A DNA stretch of 20,436 nucleotides from Prevotellaceae bacterium (GCA_031290755.1 JAITMY010000174.1:1-20436); one strand, 5' to 3'. Shown: positions 7,880 through 17,604, numbered from the stretch's first letter. Translations and numbers: made by a program. Notes: generated by a model from the sequence alone, not told the origin.

Positions 7880-10800
7880 ATGAAAGCACTATATTTCATA
7901 CTCATTTCGACCCTACTGTTGGCGCTGCCTGTGGTGGCGCGGGCGGTAACAGTTACGGGCACGGTGAAGGATGCCAACGACCAGACGCTGGCAGGCGTCA
8001 GCGTGGTGGTGAAGGGCAGCACTCGCGGCGTTACCACAGGCGCCAACGGCGCATATAGCCTGTCGGCAGAGGCGGTTGACGTGCTTGTGTTCTCGTTTTT
8101 GGGGATGAACACGCACGAGGAAACGGTTGGCAGCCGCAACATCATCAACGTGGCGCTCAGCGAAGAGGCGAGCCTGATAGATGAGGTGGTGGTTGTGGGC
8201 TACGGCTCGATGCGCAAGAAGGATCTTACGGGTGCGGTGTCGTCGATTAAGGGCGAAGCTCTGGCGAAGATACCCGTAACCACCGCTGCGGAGGCTCTCA
8301 CCGGCAAGGTGGCGGGCGTACAGATTGTAACGGCAGAGGGTGCTCCCGGTGCCAGCATCAAAATCCGCGTTCGCGGTGGAGGCTCCATCACGCAGGACAA
8401 CGAGCCGCTCTACATTATCGATGGTTTTCCGTCGGACGAGGGTCTTATTGCCGTTGACCCAGCCGACATCGAGAGCATAGACGTGCTCAAAGACGCCTCG
8501 TCGACGGCCATTTACGGTGCACGTGGGGCTAACGGCGTAATCATTATTACCACGCGCGGCGGCAAGGAGGGCAAAACCACCGTGAGCTACGACGGCTACT
8601 ACGGCGTGAAGCAGCTGTCGCGAAAAATGACCATGATGAACCCCTACGAGTTCTCGTTGTGGCAGTACGACGTGCGCACCATCAGGGACATTTACGGCGC
8701 GTCGCGCACGTTTGTGGACTACTACGGCGAGTGGGACGACCTCTACTACAACTACCACGACAGCCCAGGCGTGGACTGGCAGGAAGAGTTGTTTGGTAGG
8801 ACCGGCAGCTCGCAGTCGCACAGCGTAAATGTCAACGGCGGCACCAAAACCACGAAGTATAACCTTGGCTTTACGCACAACCAGGAGGATGGCATCCTTG
8901 TCAACACCGGCTACACGCGCAACATAGCCAAGCTCAAGCTCGACCATAAGGCATTCGACAACAAGGTAACGTTCTCTGTCAACGTCAACTACTCCGACCG
9001 CGACGTGTTAGGCTCCGGCGAGTATGGTAGCACCAAGCGCTTGATTGACGCCTTACTCTACCGCCCCACGATGGGCATTCAGTACACCGACGAGCAGCTT
9101 CTCCACCTCGACCAGGACGAGACAAACACCGGCGTTAAGCTCAACAACCTGTGGAACCCGCTCAAAACCCAGCTCAGCGAGTACCGCAACAAGCGAAACA
9201 CGACCACGACGCTCAACGGCAGCGCCGACTGGGAGATAATCAAAGGCTTAAATCTGAAGGTGCTGGGAGGGTTGAGCAGCGACTTCTCCAAGAACGAGCA
9301 GAGCAACGGCTCGGAGTCGAAGTCGGGCAAGCTGCACGAGGGTGGCGGCATCTACGCACGTGTTGCCGACGGCGAAGCGCGCAAGTGGAGCAACACCAAC
9401 ACGCTTACGTACAAGCTCGATTTGGAGCAGCACAGCATGAACTTCATGGTGGGCAACGAGCAGATGAGCACCACGAGCAAGAGCGTAGCGGTGCAGACCA
9501 ACTACTTCCCCGACGTGGGTATTGTTCTCGACAACCTTGGCCTTGGCACCAGCCCGTCGCGCCCCAGCTCGTCGGTTTCGACCACTACCCTACTCTCGTT
9601 TTTTGGCCGCGCGTTCTACAGCTACGACAACCGCTACCTGATGACGGCCACCATTCGTGCGGACGGCTCGAGCAAGTTTGCGGCGCACAACCGCTGGGGT
9701 TACTTCCCCTCGATTTCGGCTGCCTGGAGGCTCGACGAGGAGGACTTCATCAAGAGCATCGACGTTTTGAAGACTGTCAGCTTGAGCGGCTTCAAAATTC
9801 GCGCCAGCTACGGTCAGGCAGGCAACAACCGCATTGGCAACGACCAGTTTCTTACCACCTACAACTTCGGCTCGTACAGCGTAGCCAACGGTCAGCTGCC
9901 GGCAGTGTATGCAGGGGATTACGCCAACCCCAACCTGAAGTGGGAAACCACCGTGTCGCGCAACATTGGCCTCGACTGGGCTATCTTTCGCGGGAGGTTG
10001 GGCGGCAGCCTCGACTGGTACATGAACGACACGCGCGACCTGCTCATCGAGCAAAAAGTTCCGTCGATGACCGGCTACACCACGCAGTACCAGAACGTGG
10101 GCAATACCCGCAACAGCGGGTGGGAGCTTACGATTAACGCTACGCCCATTGCCGCCAAGACTGCAGAGGACTTCCAGTGGACGGTTGACTTCAACATCTC
10201 GTTCAACAAGAACAAGGTTACCAGCCTTGGGGGTCTAACCGAGTTTTTCTACGCCACCGGCAGCATCAACAGCGGCGAGCCAGACTACTTGGTAAAGGTG
10301 GGCGAGTCGGTTGGCTCCATGTACGGCTACGTGAGCGACGGCTACTACCGAGTTGAGGACTTCGACTTCGATGCCACGGTTATCCCATCGGTTTCGCGCC
10401 AGAATGATTTCGATGCGTACAGCTTAAAAGCGGGCGTTGCGGGCACCGACATGTATAGCCTCGCACCGGGCGTCCTCAAGTTTAAGGACATCAGCGGTGC
10501 GGCTGGCGTGCCCGACGGAAAGATAGACTCCTACGACCGCACCATCATTGGCGACGCCACACCGACGCACTTTGGCGGCCTCAACAACACCTTCACGTGG
10601 CGCGGTTTCGACCTCAGCATTTTCATCAACTGGGTGTACGGCAGCGAGGTGTTCAACATGAACAAGCTTAAGGTTACATCCGCCGCGGCGTACGACAATA
10701 ATGCGCTTGCCATTATGAACGAGCGCTGGCGCGTAACCGACCCTTCGGGCAACGACCTTCGCTACAAGCCGGAGGCGCTGGCTGCACAGAATGTTAACGC

Positions 10801-11101
10801 TAAGTATCCGCGCCCGTTTACCGGCTCCACCTACTACCAGTCGTGGGGCGTGGAGGACGGCTCGTTCCTCCGCCTGAACAACCTCACGCTGGGCTACAGC
10901 CTGCCCAATGTCGTGCTGAAGAAGCTGCACATACAGAAGCTTAGGGTGTATGCAACGCTGAACAACGTTTACGTGCTGACCAGCTACACCGGCTACGATC
11001 CGGAGGTGAACGTCAGCAGCTCGCCGCTGGCTCCCAACGTGGACTACAGCGCCTACCCACGCACAAAGAACTACATCTTCGGTATAAACTTCACCTTCTG
11101 A
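7880..11101 (+). CDS. SusC/RagA-like TonB-dependent outer-membrane oligosaccharide transporter
   Basis: This is a 1073-residue protein of normal SusC length. Residues 1-22 are a signal peptide (MKALYFILISTLLLALPVVARA). Residues 23-95 are a carboxypeptidase-regulatory-like beta-sandwich (VTGTVKDANDQTLAGVSVVV, then FSFLGM). Residues 101-110 are the TonB-box region DEVVVVGYGS. Residues about 113-230 are the plug, with LTGKVAGVQI, RVRGGGSI, PLYIIDGFP, IESIDVLKDASSTAIYGARG and NGVIIITT. The remainder is a 22-strand-type barrel ending NYIFGINFTF with the terminal aromatic expected of outer-membrane proteins. There is no N-terminal STN domain, so it is not expected to signal to an anti-sigma factor. 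With SusD it forms a lidded channel that imports glycan fragments into the periplasm using TonB/ExbBD energy; the pectic substrate is inferred from the neighbouring lyases and esterase. The next gene begins 6 bp after its stop, so the two are surely co-transcribed. Confidence 0.97.
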   Translation: MKALYFILISTLLLALPVVARAVTVTGTVKDANDQTLAGVSVVVKGSTRGVTTGANGAYSLSAEAVDVLVFSFLGMNTHEETVGSRNIINVALSEEASLIDEVVVVGYGSMRKKDLTGAVSSIKGEALAKIPVTTAAEALTGKVAGVQIVTAEGAPGASIKIRVRGGGSITQDNEPLYIIDGFPSDEGLIAVDPADIESIDVLKDASSTAIYGARGANGVIIITTRGGKEGKTTVSYDGYYGVKQLSRKMTMMNPYEFSLWQYDVRTIRDIYGASRTFVDYYGEWDDLYYNYHDSPGVDWQEELFGRTGSSQSHSVNVNGGTKTTKYNLGFTHNQEDGILVNTGYTRNIAKLKLDHKAFDNKVTFSVNVNYSDRDVLGSGEYGSTKRLIDALLYRPTMGIQYTDEQLLHLDQDETNTGVKLNNLWNPLKTQLSEYRNKRNTTTTLNGSADWEIIKGLNLKVLGGLSSDFSKNEQSNGSESKSGKLHEGGGIYARVADGEARKWSNTNTLTYKLDLEQHSMNFMVGNEQMSTTSKSVAVQTNYFPDVGIVLDNLGLGTSPSRPSSSVSTTTLLSFFGRAFYSYDNRYLMTATIRADGSSKFAAHNRWGYFPSISAAWRLDEEDFIKSIDVLKTVSLSGFKIRASYGQAGNNRIGNDQFLTTYNFGSYSVANGQLPAVYAGDYANPNLKWETTVSRNIGLDWAIFRGRLGGSLDWYMNDTRDLLIEQKVPSMTGYTTQYQNVGNTRNSGWELTINATPIAAKTAEDFQWTVDFNISFNKNKVTSLGGLTEFFYATGSINSGEPDYLVKVGESVGSMYGYVSDGYYRVEDFDFDATVIPSVSRQNDFDAYSLKAGVAGTDMYSLAPGVLKFKDISGAAGVPDGKIDSYDRTIIGDATPTHFGGLNNTFTWRGFDLSIFINWVYGSEVFNMNKLKVTSAAAYDNNALAIMNERWRVTDPSGNDLRYKPEALAAQNVNAKYPRPFTGSTYYQSWGVEDGSFLRLNNLTLGYSLPNVVLKKLHIQKLRVYATLNNVYVLTSYTGYDPEVNVSSSPLAPNVDYSAYPRTKNYIFGINFTF

Positions 11102-11107
11102 TTTGCC

Positions 11108-13114
11108 ATGAAAAGATACTTCATCACCATCATGATTACGGGCGTTGCAGGGCTAATGGCCAGCTGCGATATGCTCGATGTTGACCCCAAGACTGCTGTT
11201 GTCGAAGAGGGGTTTTACGACACTCCGGTGCAGGCCGAGATGGCTCTACTTGGCGTGTATGCGGCTTTTGCCGAGGACAACCTGTTTGGGCAACGCCTGA
11301 GCTTGGTTTACCCCGTGCAAACCGACGAGTCGCGCAGCAGCTCCACGAGCATCGACAACGGCAAGGGAGGCCTTGTCAACTTTGGTGGCGAGGGGGGCGC
11401 CATCAACCCCACCAACACCGAGCTGAGCGGCCCCTTTACCACGCTCTACAAGGCTGTTCAGCGCGCCAACACGGTGATTTTCCACATCAGCCAAATGGAC
11501 ATTCTCCACAACGATTCGCTTGCCGACGCGAGGCAGCTACGGCGCTACCTCGGCGAGGCGCTTACGCTACGCGCGTTGCTGTACTTCGAGCTGGTGAAGA
11601 ACTGGGGCGACGTGCCGTTTATGACCGCACCAACCGACATTGGGCTTCCGGCCACGGAGTACAGGCTACCACGCTGCTCGCGCGATACCATTTACGACCA
11701 CATCATTGCCGACCTGCTGTATGCCGCCGATAGCCTGCTGCTGCCGCGAAGCCAGCAGGGCAACGAGCAGGAGCGCGTGTGTCGGGGAGCGGCGCGGGGG
11801 CTGCTGGCACGCATTTGCCTGCACGCCGCGGGCTACTCGCTGCGCTGGGATTTGACTGCCGACGACGGGCGAAGCGCGATGCAGTGCCGTATGGCGCGGC
11901 GCGACGACCCGCTACGCATCGAACAGCTGTATCGCATGGCTCAAGAGCAAACGGCTAAGGTGATTGCCAGCGGCGAGTATGCCCTCAACCCCAGCTACGA
12001 GCAGGTGTTCCGCAGCACGATGACCTTCGCCAACGACGCTTACGGCGAAAACATGTTTGAGGTGGGCTTCACCTACGCCAACAACAGCGGTGGCGGGCGT
12101 TTGGGCGTCCTCAACAGCGGCAGGCAAAGCGAGCTATGCAAGTGGAGCAAGGGCAGCGGCGAGGTGCTGGCGGTGCCTGCGTTTTACATCGCCTACCAGC
12201 CCGCAACGAAGGAGAAACCGGTGGTGGATGCCGACGGAAATCCGGTGGTGGTGGAGCGCAACTCTCAGCTCATGCAGCTCACCGATGCCCGCTACACCAA
12301 CGACAAGCGGCGCGAGCTGGCCGTGTGCACCTACGAAATCAACGACACCAACGTGTATCTGCTCCGCAACAGCGTGGACTACACCGCCGGCAAGTGGCGC
12401 CGCCACTGGAGCCCCACGGAGGCCAACTTGGACAAAGACCGCACCAACATCAACTGGGTTATGCTTCGCTACGCCGATGTGCTGCTCATGAACGCCGAGG
12501 TGGAGTGGTACTTTGGCAACAAGGAGGAGGCGCGCAAGAAGGTTAACATGCTCCGCCGCCGCGGGTACAACCGCCCCATCAACGACGGGGCGGGCGCAGA
12601 TGCGTTGGCCGACGTGCCGACGGGCGTTTGGAACAAGCTCGTGGCAGAGTCGAACGATAATCTCAGCTACGCCATCGTGCGCGAGCGGATGCTGGAATTA
12701 TGCTTCGAGGGGCTGCGCAAGTACGACCTGTTGCGGTGGAACATTTACTCTGCCTACATCGGCAAAGCACGTGCAAACATGGAAGAATTTCGTAACGACG
12801 CGGCCACCGCCGTGTATCCCGCCGAGTACGTGGCCGACTACTCCATCAACACCGCGACCAACCCCACGCTGTGGCAAATGCGCATCAACTCCATCAAGAG
12901 CGCCACCAACGCCGAGGATTTGCTGAACTCCATCGAGAACGGCAACTACTCGGAGGATACCAAGCGGAAGTACTACCGCATGGCGGAGCTCGACTTAGAC
13001 AAGCTTAACAGCTCCTACAACTATTTTACGCCCGAAAAGAATGAGCTTTACCCCATTCCACAGTCGGAGATTGATGCTAATCCGATGCTGACACAGTGTC
13101 CTTCCTATCGGTAG
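11108..13114 (+). CDS. SusD/RagB-like outer-membrane glycan-binding lipoprotein
   Basis: This is a 668-residue protein, somewhat longer than the common 500-600. A lipoprotein signal peptide ends LMAS before Cys20, followed by DMLDVDPKT, the usual SusD opening. The N-terminal region has AEMALLGVYAAF and FTTLYKAVQRANTVI. The centre has RRYLGEALTLRALLYFELVKNWGD-type TPR helices (residues about 140-165) and WVMLRYADVLLMNAEVEW. The C-terminal part has IVRERMLELCFEGLRKYDLLRW and finishes ELYPIPQSEIDANPMLTQ, all hallmark SusD strings. It caps the SusC channel at the cell surface and binds the polysaccharide. It lies 6 bp after susC, and the spacing suggests translational coupling. The TAG stop overlaps the first base of a 7-bp repeat array and is followed at once by an in-frame TGA. 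Substrate specificity cannot be read from the sequence; pectin is inferred from context. Confidence 0.97.
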   Translation: MKRYFITIMITGVAGLMASCDMLDVDPKTAVVEEGFYDTPVQAEMALLGVYAAFAEDNLFGQRLSLVYPVQTDESRSSSTSIDNGKGGLVNFGGEGGAINPTNTELSGPFTTLYKAVQRANTVIFHISQMDILHNDSLADARQLRRYLGEALTLRALLYFELVKNWGDVPFMTAPTDIGLPATEYRLPRCSRDTIYDHIIADLLYAADSLLLPRSQQGNEQERVCRGAARGLLARICLHAAGYSLRWDLTADDGRSAMQCRMARRDDPLRIEQLYRMAQEQTAKVIASGEYALNPSYEQVFRSTMTFANDAYGENMFEVGFTYANNSGGGRLGVLNSGRQSELCKWSKGSGEVLAVPAFYIAYQPATKEKPVVDADGNPVVVERNSQLMQLTDARYTNDKRRELAVCTYEINDTNVYLLRNSVDYTAGKWRRHWSPTEANLDKDRTNINWVMLRYADVLLMNAEVEWYFGNKEEARKKVNMLRRRGYNRPINDGAGADALADVPTGVWNKLVAESNDNLSYAIVRERMLELCFEGLRKYDLLRWNIYSAYIGKARANMEEFRNDAATAVYPAEYVADYSINTATNPTLWQMRINSIKSATNAEDLLNSIENGNYSEDTKRKYYRMAELDLDKLNSSYNYFTPEKNELYPIPQSEIDANPMLTQCPSYR

Positions 13115-13148
13115 TGAATAGTGAATAGTTAATAGTGTATAGTGAATA
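13114..13148. repeat. Heptanucleotide array, 5 units, after the susD-like gene
   Basis: Units start at 13114, 13121, 13128, 13135 and 13142: GTGAATA, GTGAATA, GTTAATA, GTGTATA, GTGAATA. The first G is the last base of the TAG stop codon of the SusD-like gene. The array fills about half of the 69-bp spacer before the first pectate lyase start. Confidence 0.9.
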
Positions 13149-13183
13149 GTATGCAATGTCCTTATTTTTTCTTTACAAGTACA

Positions 13184-15361
13184 ATGAAAAACAAGCTATT
13201 TTTTGCCTTGATGCTGGTGTTAGCGCTCACTGCCTGTGGTGCCGCTAATTTGCCGGAAGTGAAGCCCGACCCTAACGTGCCGGATACTACTCCCACTGTG
13301 AGTGGCGACACCACCGCAGCCTGGCTCTACATCGGCTTTGCTGGCGCAAGGAACGACACGCTGGAGGTGTTGGCCAGCGAGCCGGAGATGAGCTTCGCCG
13401 TGCACGCCAATAGGGGGCTGCAAACGGTGTCGGCCTTCGCCATGCTGGGCAGCGAGGCAAAGGCCATTGGCAGCGCCATCACTGCGTTCGACAACGATAC
13501 GCTGTACGAGCGCAAGCTCACCGCTGCCGACGTGAACGTTTACAACGCTACCGGCCTGCGCGTGCAGGCCACCGACAAGGCCGGAAAATCGCTGCGGGCA
13601 ACCGTCGCGCTGGCGCTCAACACCTCGCCCAGCGTTCCCGACGACACCACCACCACCGACACGAGCCAGGCCGCGCTTGCCATTACCTTTTTGCGGAGCG
13701 AGGCCGCCGTCTACGGCAGCGTTAACCCCATCATTCGCCTGAAGGTGGACGCGCTGGCGGGGCTGAAGAAGATTAGCTACTACTACTACGCCGCGCCGGA
13801 GGATATGCCCGAAATCTTAGGCACGGTGGGCGATTTGAACAGCGCTACCAGCTACACCGGCGAGGTGATGGGCCTCACGCCGAGCAAATTTAACCGCAAT
13901 GCCGCGCTGGTGGAGGTCGTGGCCGAGGATATGGAGGGCGCTACCGTACGCCGGAGTATCAGCATTGCGCGTCGCGGAGCCATTGACGATGCGGAGCTGT
14001 GCGCCTTCCCCGGTGCTGAAGGCTTCGGCAAGTACGCCACTGGTGGGCGGGGCGGCGCGGTGTTATACGTAACCAACCTCAACGATGCTGGCTCAGGCTC
14101 GCTACGCGCGGCAGTGGAGGCGGCAGGTGCTCGCACGGTGCTGTTTAAGGTATCGGGCACCATTCATCTCCAAAAGCGGCTGGCAATCAAAAACGGCAAC
14201 ATCACCATTGCGGGGCAAACGGCACCTGGCGACGGTATCTGCCTCGCAGGGTACGACGTAACGGTGGAGGACAACAACGTGGTGCTACGCTACCTACGCT
14301 TCCGCATGGGCGCGGCAAACGGTGTGGAGAGCGATGCGATATGGGGGCGCGGGCATAGTAACATCATCCTCGACCACTGCTCGATGAGCTGGAGCACGGA
14401 TGAGTGCGTTTCGTTCTACGAGGTGAAGGATTTCAGCCTGCAATGGTGCCTCCTTTCCGAAAGCCTCAAAAACTCGCTCCACGAGAAGGGGGCGCATGGC
14501 TATGGCGGTATTTGGGGAGGGCAAAACACGTCGTTCCACCACAACTTGCTGGCTCACCACGACAGCCGCAACCCGCGCTTCGCCTCGGGTGAGGTTTGCC
14601 TGAGCTGCGCCGACCCAAGCATTGGCAAGCTTAGCCCTGTGGACTTCCGCAACAACGTGGTGTACAACTGGGGGCAAACCAACAGCGCCTACGGAGGCGA
14701 GGCCACCGACATCAACTTCGTGAACAACTACTACAAGCCGGGTCCCGCCACCAAGAGCAGCATTCGCGAGCGCCTCTACGCGCCCGGCGCAAAGACAGAG
14801 GACGACGGCAGCGGGCGGTTTGTGAACATCATCAACGTGTGGGGAGGCTTGTTTGTGGAGGGTAACTACGTTGCAGGCAGCGCCAATGCCACCGCCGACA
14901 ACTGGGCTTACGGCATTCAGGGTATTGATGCGGCGCGGAAGGCGCAGATTAAGCGTACCACGCCATTTACATCGGCTCCCATCACGCAGCATAGCGCCGA
15001 GATTGCCTACGAGCGCGTGCTAACCCACGCTGGCGCAAGCCTCAACCGCGACGCCGTTGACCTCCGCGTGGTTGGCGAAGCCCGCAACGGCACCTACACC
15101 TACTCCGGCAGCAATGGCAGCACCAACGGCATCATCGACAACCAGCAGGACGTTGGCGGCTGGCCAATGCTGGCCTCGCTCGCCGCCCCGCTCGACACCG
15201 ACAACGACGGTATGCCCGACGTATGGGAGCTGGCCAACAACCTCAACCCAACCAGCGCCGCCGACCGCAACAGCACTACGCTTAGCAGCTGCTATACTAA
15301 CCTTGAGGTGTATTTGGCTTGGCTGGTGGAGCATATAACCAAAGCGCAATATAGTGAATAG
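13184..15361 (+). CDS. Pectate lyase lipoprotein A (PL1-like right-handed beta-helix)
   Basis: From the ATG at 13184 the protein has 725 residues: signal peptide MKNKLFFALMLVLALTA, lipobox LTAC, Cys18. Longer in-frame starts at 13142 (GTG) and 13151 (ATG) lie in or against the repeat and would spoil the signal peptide. Residues about 40-270 hold two consecutive beta-sandwich-like units, opening near WLYIGFAGA and ALAITFLRSE, of no family I can name. The beta-helix starts near 274 (AFPGAEGFGKYATGGRGG) and contains NLNDAGSGSLRAAV, ITIAGQTAPGDGICL, and candidate calcium ligands D384 and D397/D406/E407 (DHCSMSWSTDE). HHDSRNPRF carries R462 and R465, R462 being the likely catalytic arginine of the R-x-P motif. 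A calcium-loop motif DTDNDGMPD sits near residue 671. The enzyme should cleave de-esterified homogalacturonan by beta-elimination at the cell surface. The last residues YSE and the TAG stop are read from the 7-bp repeat. Confidence 0.93.
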   Translation: MKNKLFFALMLVLALTACGAANLPEVKPDPNVPDTTPTVSGDTTAAWLYIGFAGARNDTLEVLASEPEMSFAVHANRGLQTVSAFAMLGSEAKAIGSAITAFDNDTLYERKLTAADVNVYNATGLRVQATDKAGKSLRATVALALNTSPSVPDDTTTTDTSQAALAITFLRSEAAVYGSVNPIIRLKVDALAGLKKISYYYYAAPEDMPEILGTVGDLNSATSYTGEVMGLTPSKFNRNAALVEVVAEDMEGATVRRSISIARRGAIDDAELCAFPGAEGFGKYATGGRGGAVLYVTNLNDAGSGSLRAAVEAAGARTVLFKVSGTIHLQKRLAIKNGNITIAGQTAPGDGICLAGYDVTVEDNNVVLRYLRFRMGAANGVESDAIWGRGHSNIILDHCSMSWSTDECVSFYEVKDFSLQWCLLSESLKNSLHEKGAHGYGGIWGGQNTSFHHNLLAHHDSRNPRFASGEVCLSCADPSIGKLSPVDFRNNVVYNWGQTNSAYGGEATDINFVNNYYKPGPATKSSIRERLYAPGAKTEDDGSGRFVNIINVWGGLFVEGNYVAGSANATADNWAYGIQGIDAARKAQIKRTTPFTSAPITQHSAEIAYERVLTHAGASLNRDAVDLRVVGEARNGTYTYSGSNGSTNGIIDNQQDVGGWPMLASLAAPLDTDNDGMPDVWELANNLNPTSAADRNSTTLSSCYTNLEVYLAWLVEHITKAQYSE

Positions 15362-15409
15362 TTAATAGTGAATAGTGAATAGTGAATAACGAATAGTGAA
15401 TAGTTAATT
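15354..15409. repeat. Heptanucleotide array, 8 units, between the two lyase genes
   Basis: Eight 7-bp units start at 15354 and run to 15409: GTGAATA, GTTAATA, GTGAATA three times, ACGAATA, GTGAATA, GTTAATT. It is the longest of the four arrays. It overlaps the last codons and TAG stop (15359-15361) of lyase A and fills most of the spacer to lyase B. Read on the minus strand, it gives artefactual NYSLFTIHYSL-like peptides. Confidence 0.92.
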
Positions 15410-15441
15410 TTAACTTTATGTCTCCCTTTTATTCCAATAAA

Positions 15442-17604
15442 ATGAAAAACATTATCATCCCCACCATTGCGTTGGCATTGGCGCTCGCCTCCTGCGGAAC
15501 GGAAAACTTGCCGGGGGTTGAAATCCCCAATCCTGACACGCCGGACACCAGCACCGTTACGCCCGGCGACAGCACGTCTGCGCTGCTCTACATCACGTTT
15601 GCGGGCGCAACCAACGATACGCTGGAGGTGTTGGCCGTTGAGCCGCAAGTAGCTTTCGCCGTGCACGCCAGCAAAGGGCTGCAGACGGTGTCGGCCTACG
15701 CCATGACGGGCGATGACGCGCGGGCATTGGGCAGCGCCGTTACCGCGTTCGACAATGACACGCTTTACGAGCGCAGGCTCACCGCCTCCGACCTCAACTT
15801 TGGCGAGGCAACAGGCTTGCGCGTGCAGGCCATCGACAAGGCCGGAAAGTCCCTGCGGGCAACGGTTGCGCTGCTGCTCAAAGCCGACACCGTCCCCAAC
15901 GACACAGCCGCCACGGACACCAGCCATGCCGCGTCGCTCATCACATTTTTGCCTGGCGAGGCCATCGCCTACGGCAACGTGAACCCCATCATTCGTTTTA
16001 AGGTGGAGACTCAGGCGGGGCTGAAAAGGATTAGCTACCGCTACTATCCCGCGCCGGATGATATGGCCGAAAATTTAGCTACGCTGAGCGATTTGGGCGG
16101 CGCCAACACCTTCGTAGGCGAGGTTAGCGGCCTCACTGCGGCAAAGCTCAACCGCGCTGGCGCTGAGGTGGAGGTGGAGGTCGAGGAGGTCAACGGCGCG
16201 GTAGACCGCAAGCGCATCAGCATCACGCGCCGCGAGGCCATCGACAACGCCGAGCTTCGCGCATTCCCGGGTGCCGATGGCTTTGGCAGGGATGTTACCG
16301 GCGGACGAGGCGGGTCGGTTTACCTCGTTACCAACCTCAACGATGCAGGGGCAGGGTCGCTCCGCGACGCGGTGAGCCAAACGGGGCGCACGGTGGTGTT
16401 TGGCGTGTCGGGCATCATTGAGCTTAGCTCCCGCATAAACGTGAGCGGAAACATTACCATTGCAGGGCAAACCGCGCCTGGGGACGGTATCTGCGTCAAG
16501 AATTACGGGGTGGTCATCAACGGTAATAACGTTATTGTGCGCTACCTACGCTTCAGGATGGGCGATGTGCGGCAATCGGAGGACGACGCATTGGGGGGAC
16601 GCAACCGTAGTAACCTTATCATTGACCACTGTTCGGTGAGCTGGGGCACGGATGAGACCGCCTCGTTCTACGACAACACGAACTTCAGCATGCAGTGGTG
16701 CGTAATATCCGAAAGCCTGCGAACCTCCGTGCACGAGAAGGGCAGCCACGGCTATGGCGGCATCTGGGGCGGCAAGGGGGCCTCGTTCCACCACAATTTG
16801 CTGGCTCACCACGACAGCCGCAACCCCCGCTTTTGCGGCAGCAGATACTCCAACCAGCCCGATGTGGAGAAGGTGGACTTCCGCAACAACGTTGTTTACA
16901 ACTGGGGCAGCAACAGCGGCTACGCGGGAGAGGGCGGAGTGTACAACATGGTGAACAACTACTACAAATCGGGACGTGCCACGAGCAGCGGAAGCGTTAA
17001 GTACCGCATCTTTTCGCCCAACCAGCAAAGCCTTACCGACGGCAACGCTCAGACAACGCCGGTGTGGGGCAAGTTTTGGCTTGCGGGCAACTACGTGAAC
17101 GGCTACAGCAACGTTACTGCCGACAACTGGCAAGGGCTGCAGCCCAACACCGGCAACGGTCCGCTCCCCGGAGGCAGCGTGGAGGGCATCAAGCTGACGG
17201 CTGAGTTTGCTGTGCCGCAGGCCATCACCCACACCGCCGAAATCGCCTACGAGCGCGTGCTCAGCTACGTGGGCGCCAGCTACCGGCGCGACAACACCGA
17301 CGCCCGCATAGCCAACGAGCTGAGCAACGGCTTACCCGCCACCAACAGAGCCTCCAACGGCACCACCAAAATAGGCCTCATCGACACGCAGAGCGATGTG
17401 GGCGGATGGGACACCTACGCCTCGCTACCCGCCCCGCTCGACACCGACAACGACGGTATGCCCGATGCCTGGGAGCTTGCCAACAGCCTTGACCCCAACA
17501 ACGCCGCCGACCGCAACAGCGCTACCCTTTGTGGGGGCTATACAAACCTTGAGGTTTATCTGGCCTGGCTGGTCGAACATATCAATAAATCTTGCCGTGA
17601 ATAG
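15442..17604 (+). CDS. Pectate lyase lipoprotein B (PL1-like), tandem paralogue of A
   Basis: From the ATG at 15442 the protein has 720 residues: signal peptide MKNIIIPTIALALALAS, lipobox LASC, Cys18. An in-frame ATG at 15418 would add eight residues that weaken the signal peptide. It matches lyase A along its whole length, including the two N-terminal units (shared strings such as NDTLEVLA, AFDNDTLYER, TGLRVQA, DKAGKSLRATVAL), so the pair arose by duplication of an entire gene. The beta-helix starts with AFPGADGFGRDVTGGRGG. Candidate calcium ligands are in the DDALGG and DHCSVSWGTDE strings. HHDSRNPRF carries R460 and R463, with R460 the likely catalytic base. A DTDNDGMPD calcium loop sits near residue 667. 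Differences from A cluster in loops after the catalytic strand (CGSRYSNQPD against ASGEVCLSCADPS) and near residues 515-600, which might change chain-length or methylation preference (inference). The final CRE and the TAG stop come partly from the 7-bp repeat. Confidence 0.93.
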   Translation: MKNIIIPTIALALALASCGTENLPGVEIPNPDTPDTSTVTPGDSTSALLYITFAGATNDTLEVLAVEPQVAFAVHASKGLQTVSAYAMTGDDARALGSAVTAFDNDTLYERRLTASDLNFGEATGLRVQAIDKAGKSLRATVALLLKADTVPNDTAATDTSHAASLITFLPGEAIAYGNVNPIIRFKVETQAGLKRISYRYYPAPDDMAENLATLSDLGGANTFVGEVSGLTAAKLNRAGAEVEVEVEEVNGAVDRKRISITRREAIDNAELRAFPGADGFGRDVTGGRGGSVYLVTNLNDAGAGSLRDAVSQTGRTVVFGVSGIIELSSRINVSGNITIAGQTAPGDGICVKNYGVVINGNNVIVRYLRFRMGDVRQSEDDALGGRNRSNLIIDHCSVSWGTDETASFYDNTNFSMQWCVISESLRTSVHEKGSHGYGGIWGGKGASFHHNLLAHHDSRNPRFCGSRYSNQPDVEKVDFRNNVVYNWGSNSGYAGEGGVYNMVNNYYKSGRATSSGSVKYRIFSPNQQSLTDGNAQTTPVWGKFWLAGNYVNGYSNVTADNWQGLQPNTGNGPLPGGSVEGIKLTAEFAVPQAITHTAEIAYERVLSYVGASYRRDNTDARIANELSNGLPATNRASNGTTKIGLIDTQSDVGGWDTYASLPAPLDTDNDGMPDAWELANSLDPNNAADRNSATLCGGYTNLEVYLAWLVEHINKSCRE

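Noticed and set aside
7880..8170. Anti-sigma-signalling type of TonB receptor
   Set aside because: The N-terminus goes straight from signal peptide to the carboxypeptidase-regulatory-like domain without an STN domain, and no sigma/anti-sigma pair is in the window.
13142..13183. Upstream starts GTG 13142 and ATG 13151 for lyase A
   Set aside because: They would place repeat-derived and polar residues before a complete lipoprotein signal peptide beginning at 13184.
15292..15927. 211-residue minus-strand open frame across the lyase A/B junction
   Set aside because: Its C-terminal part is the heptamer array read backwards (NYSLF-type repeats) and the rest is antisense to lyase B.
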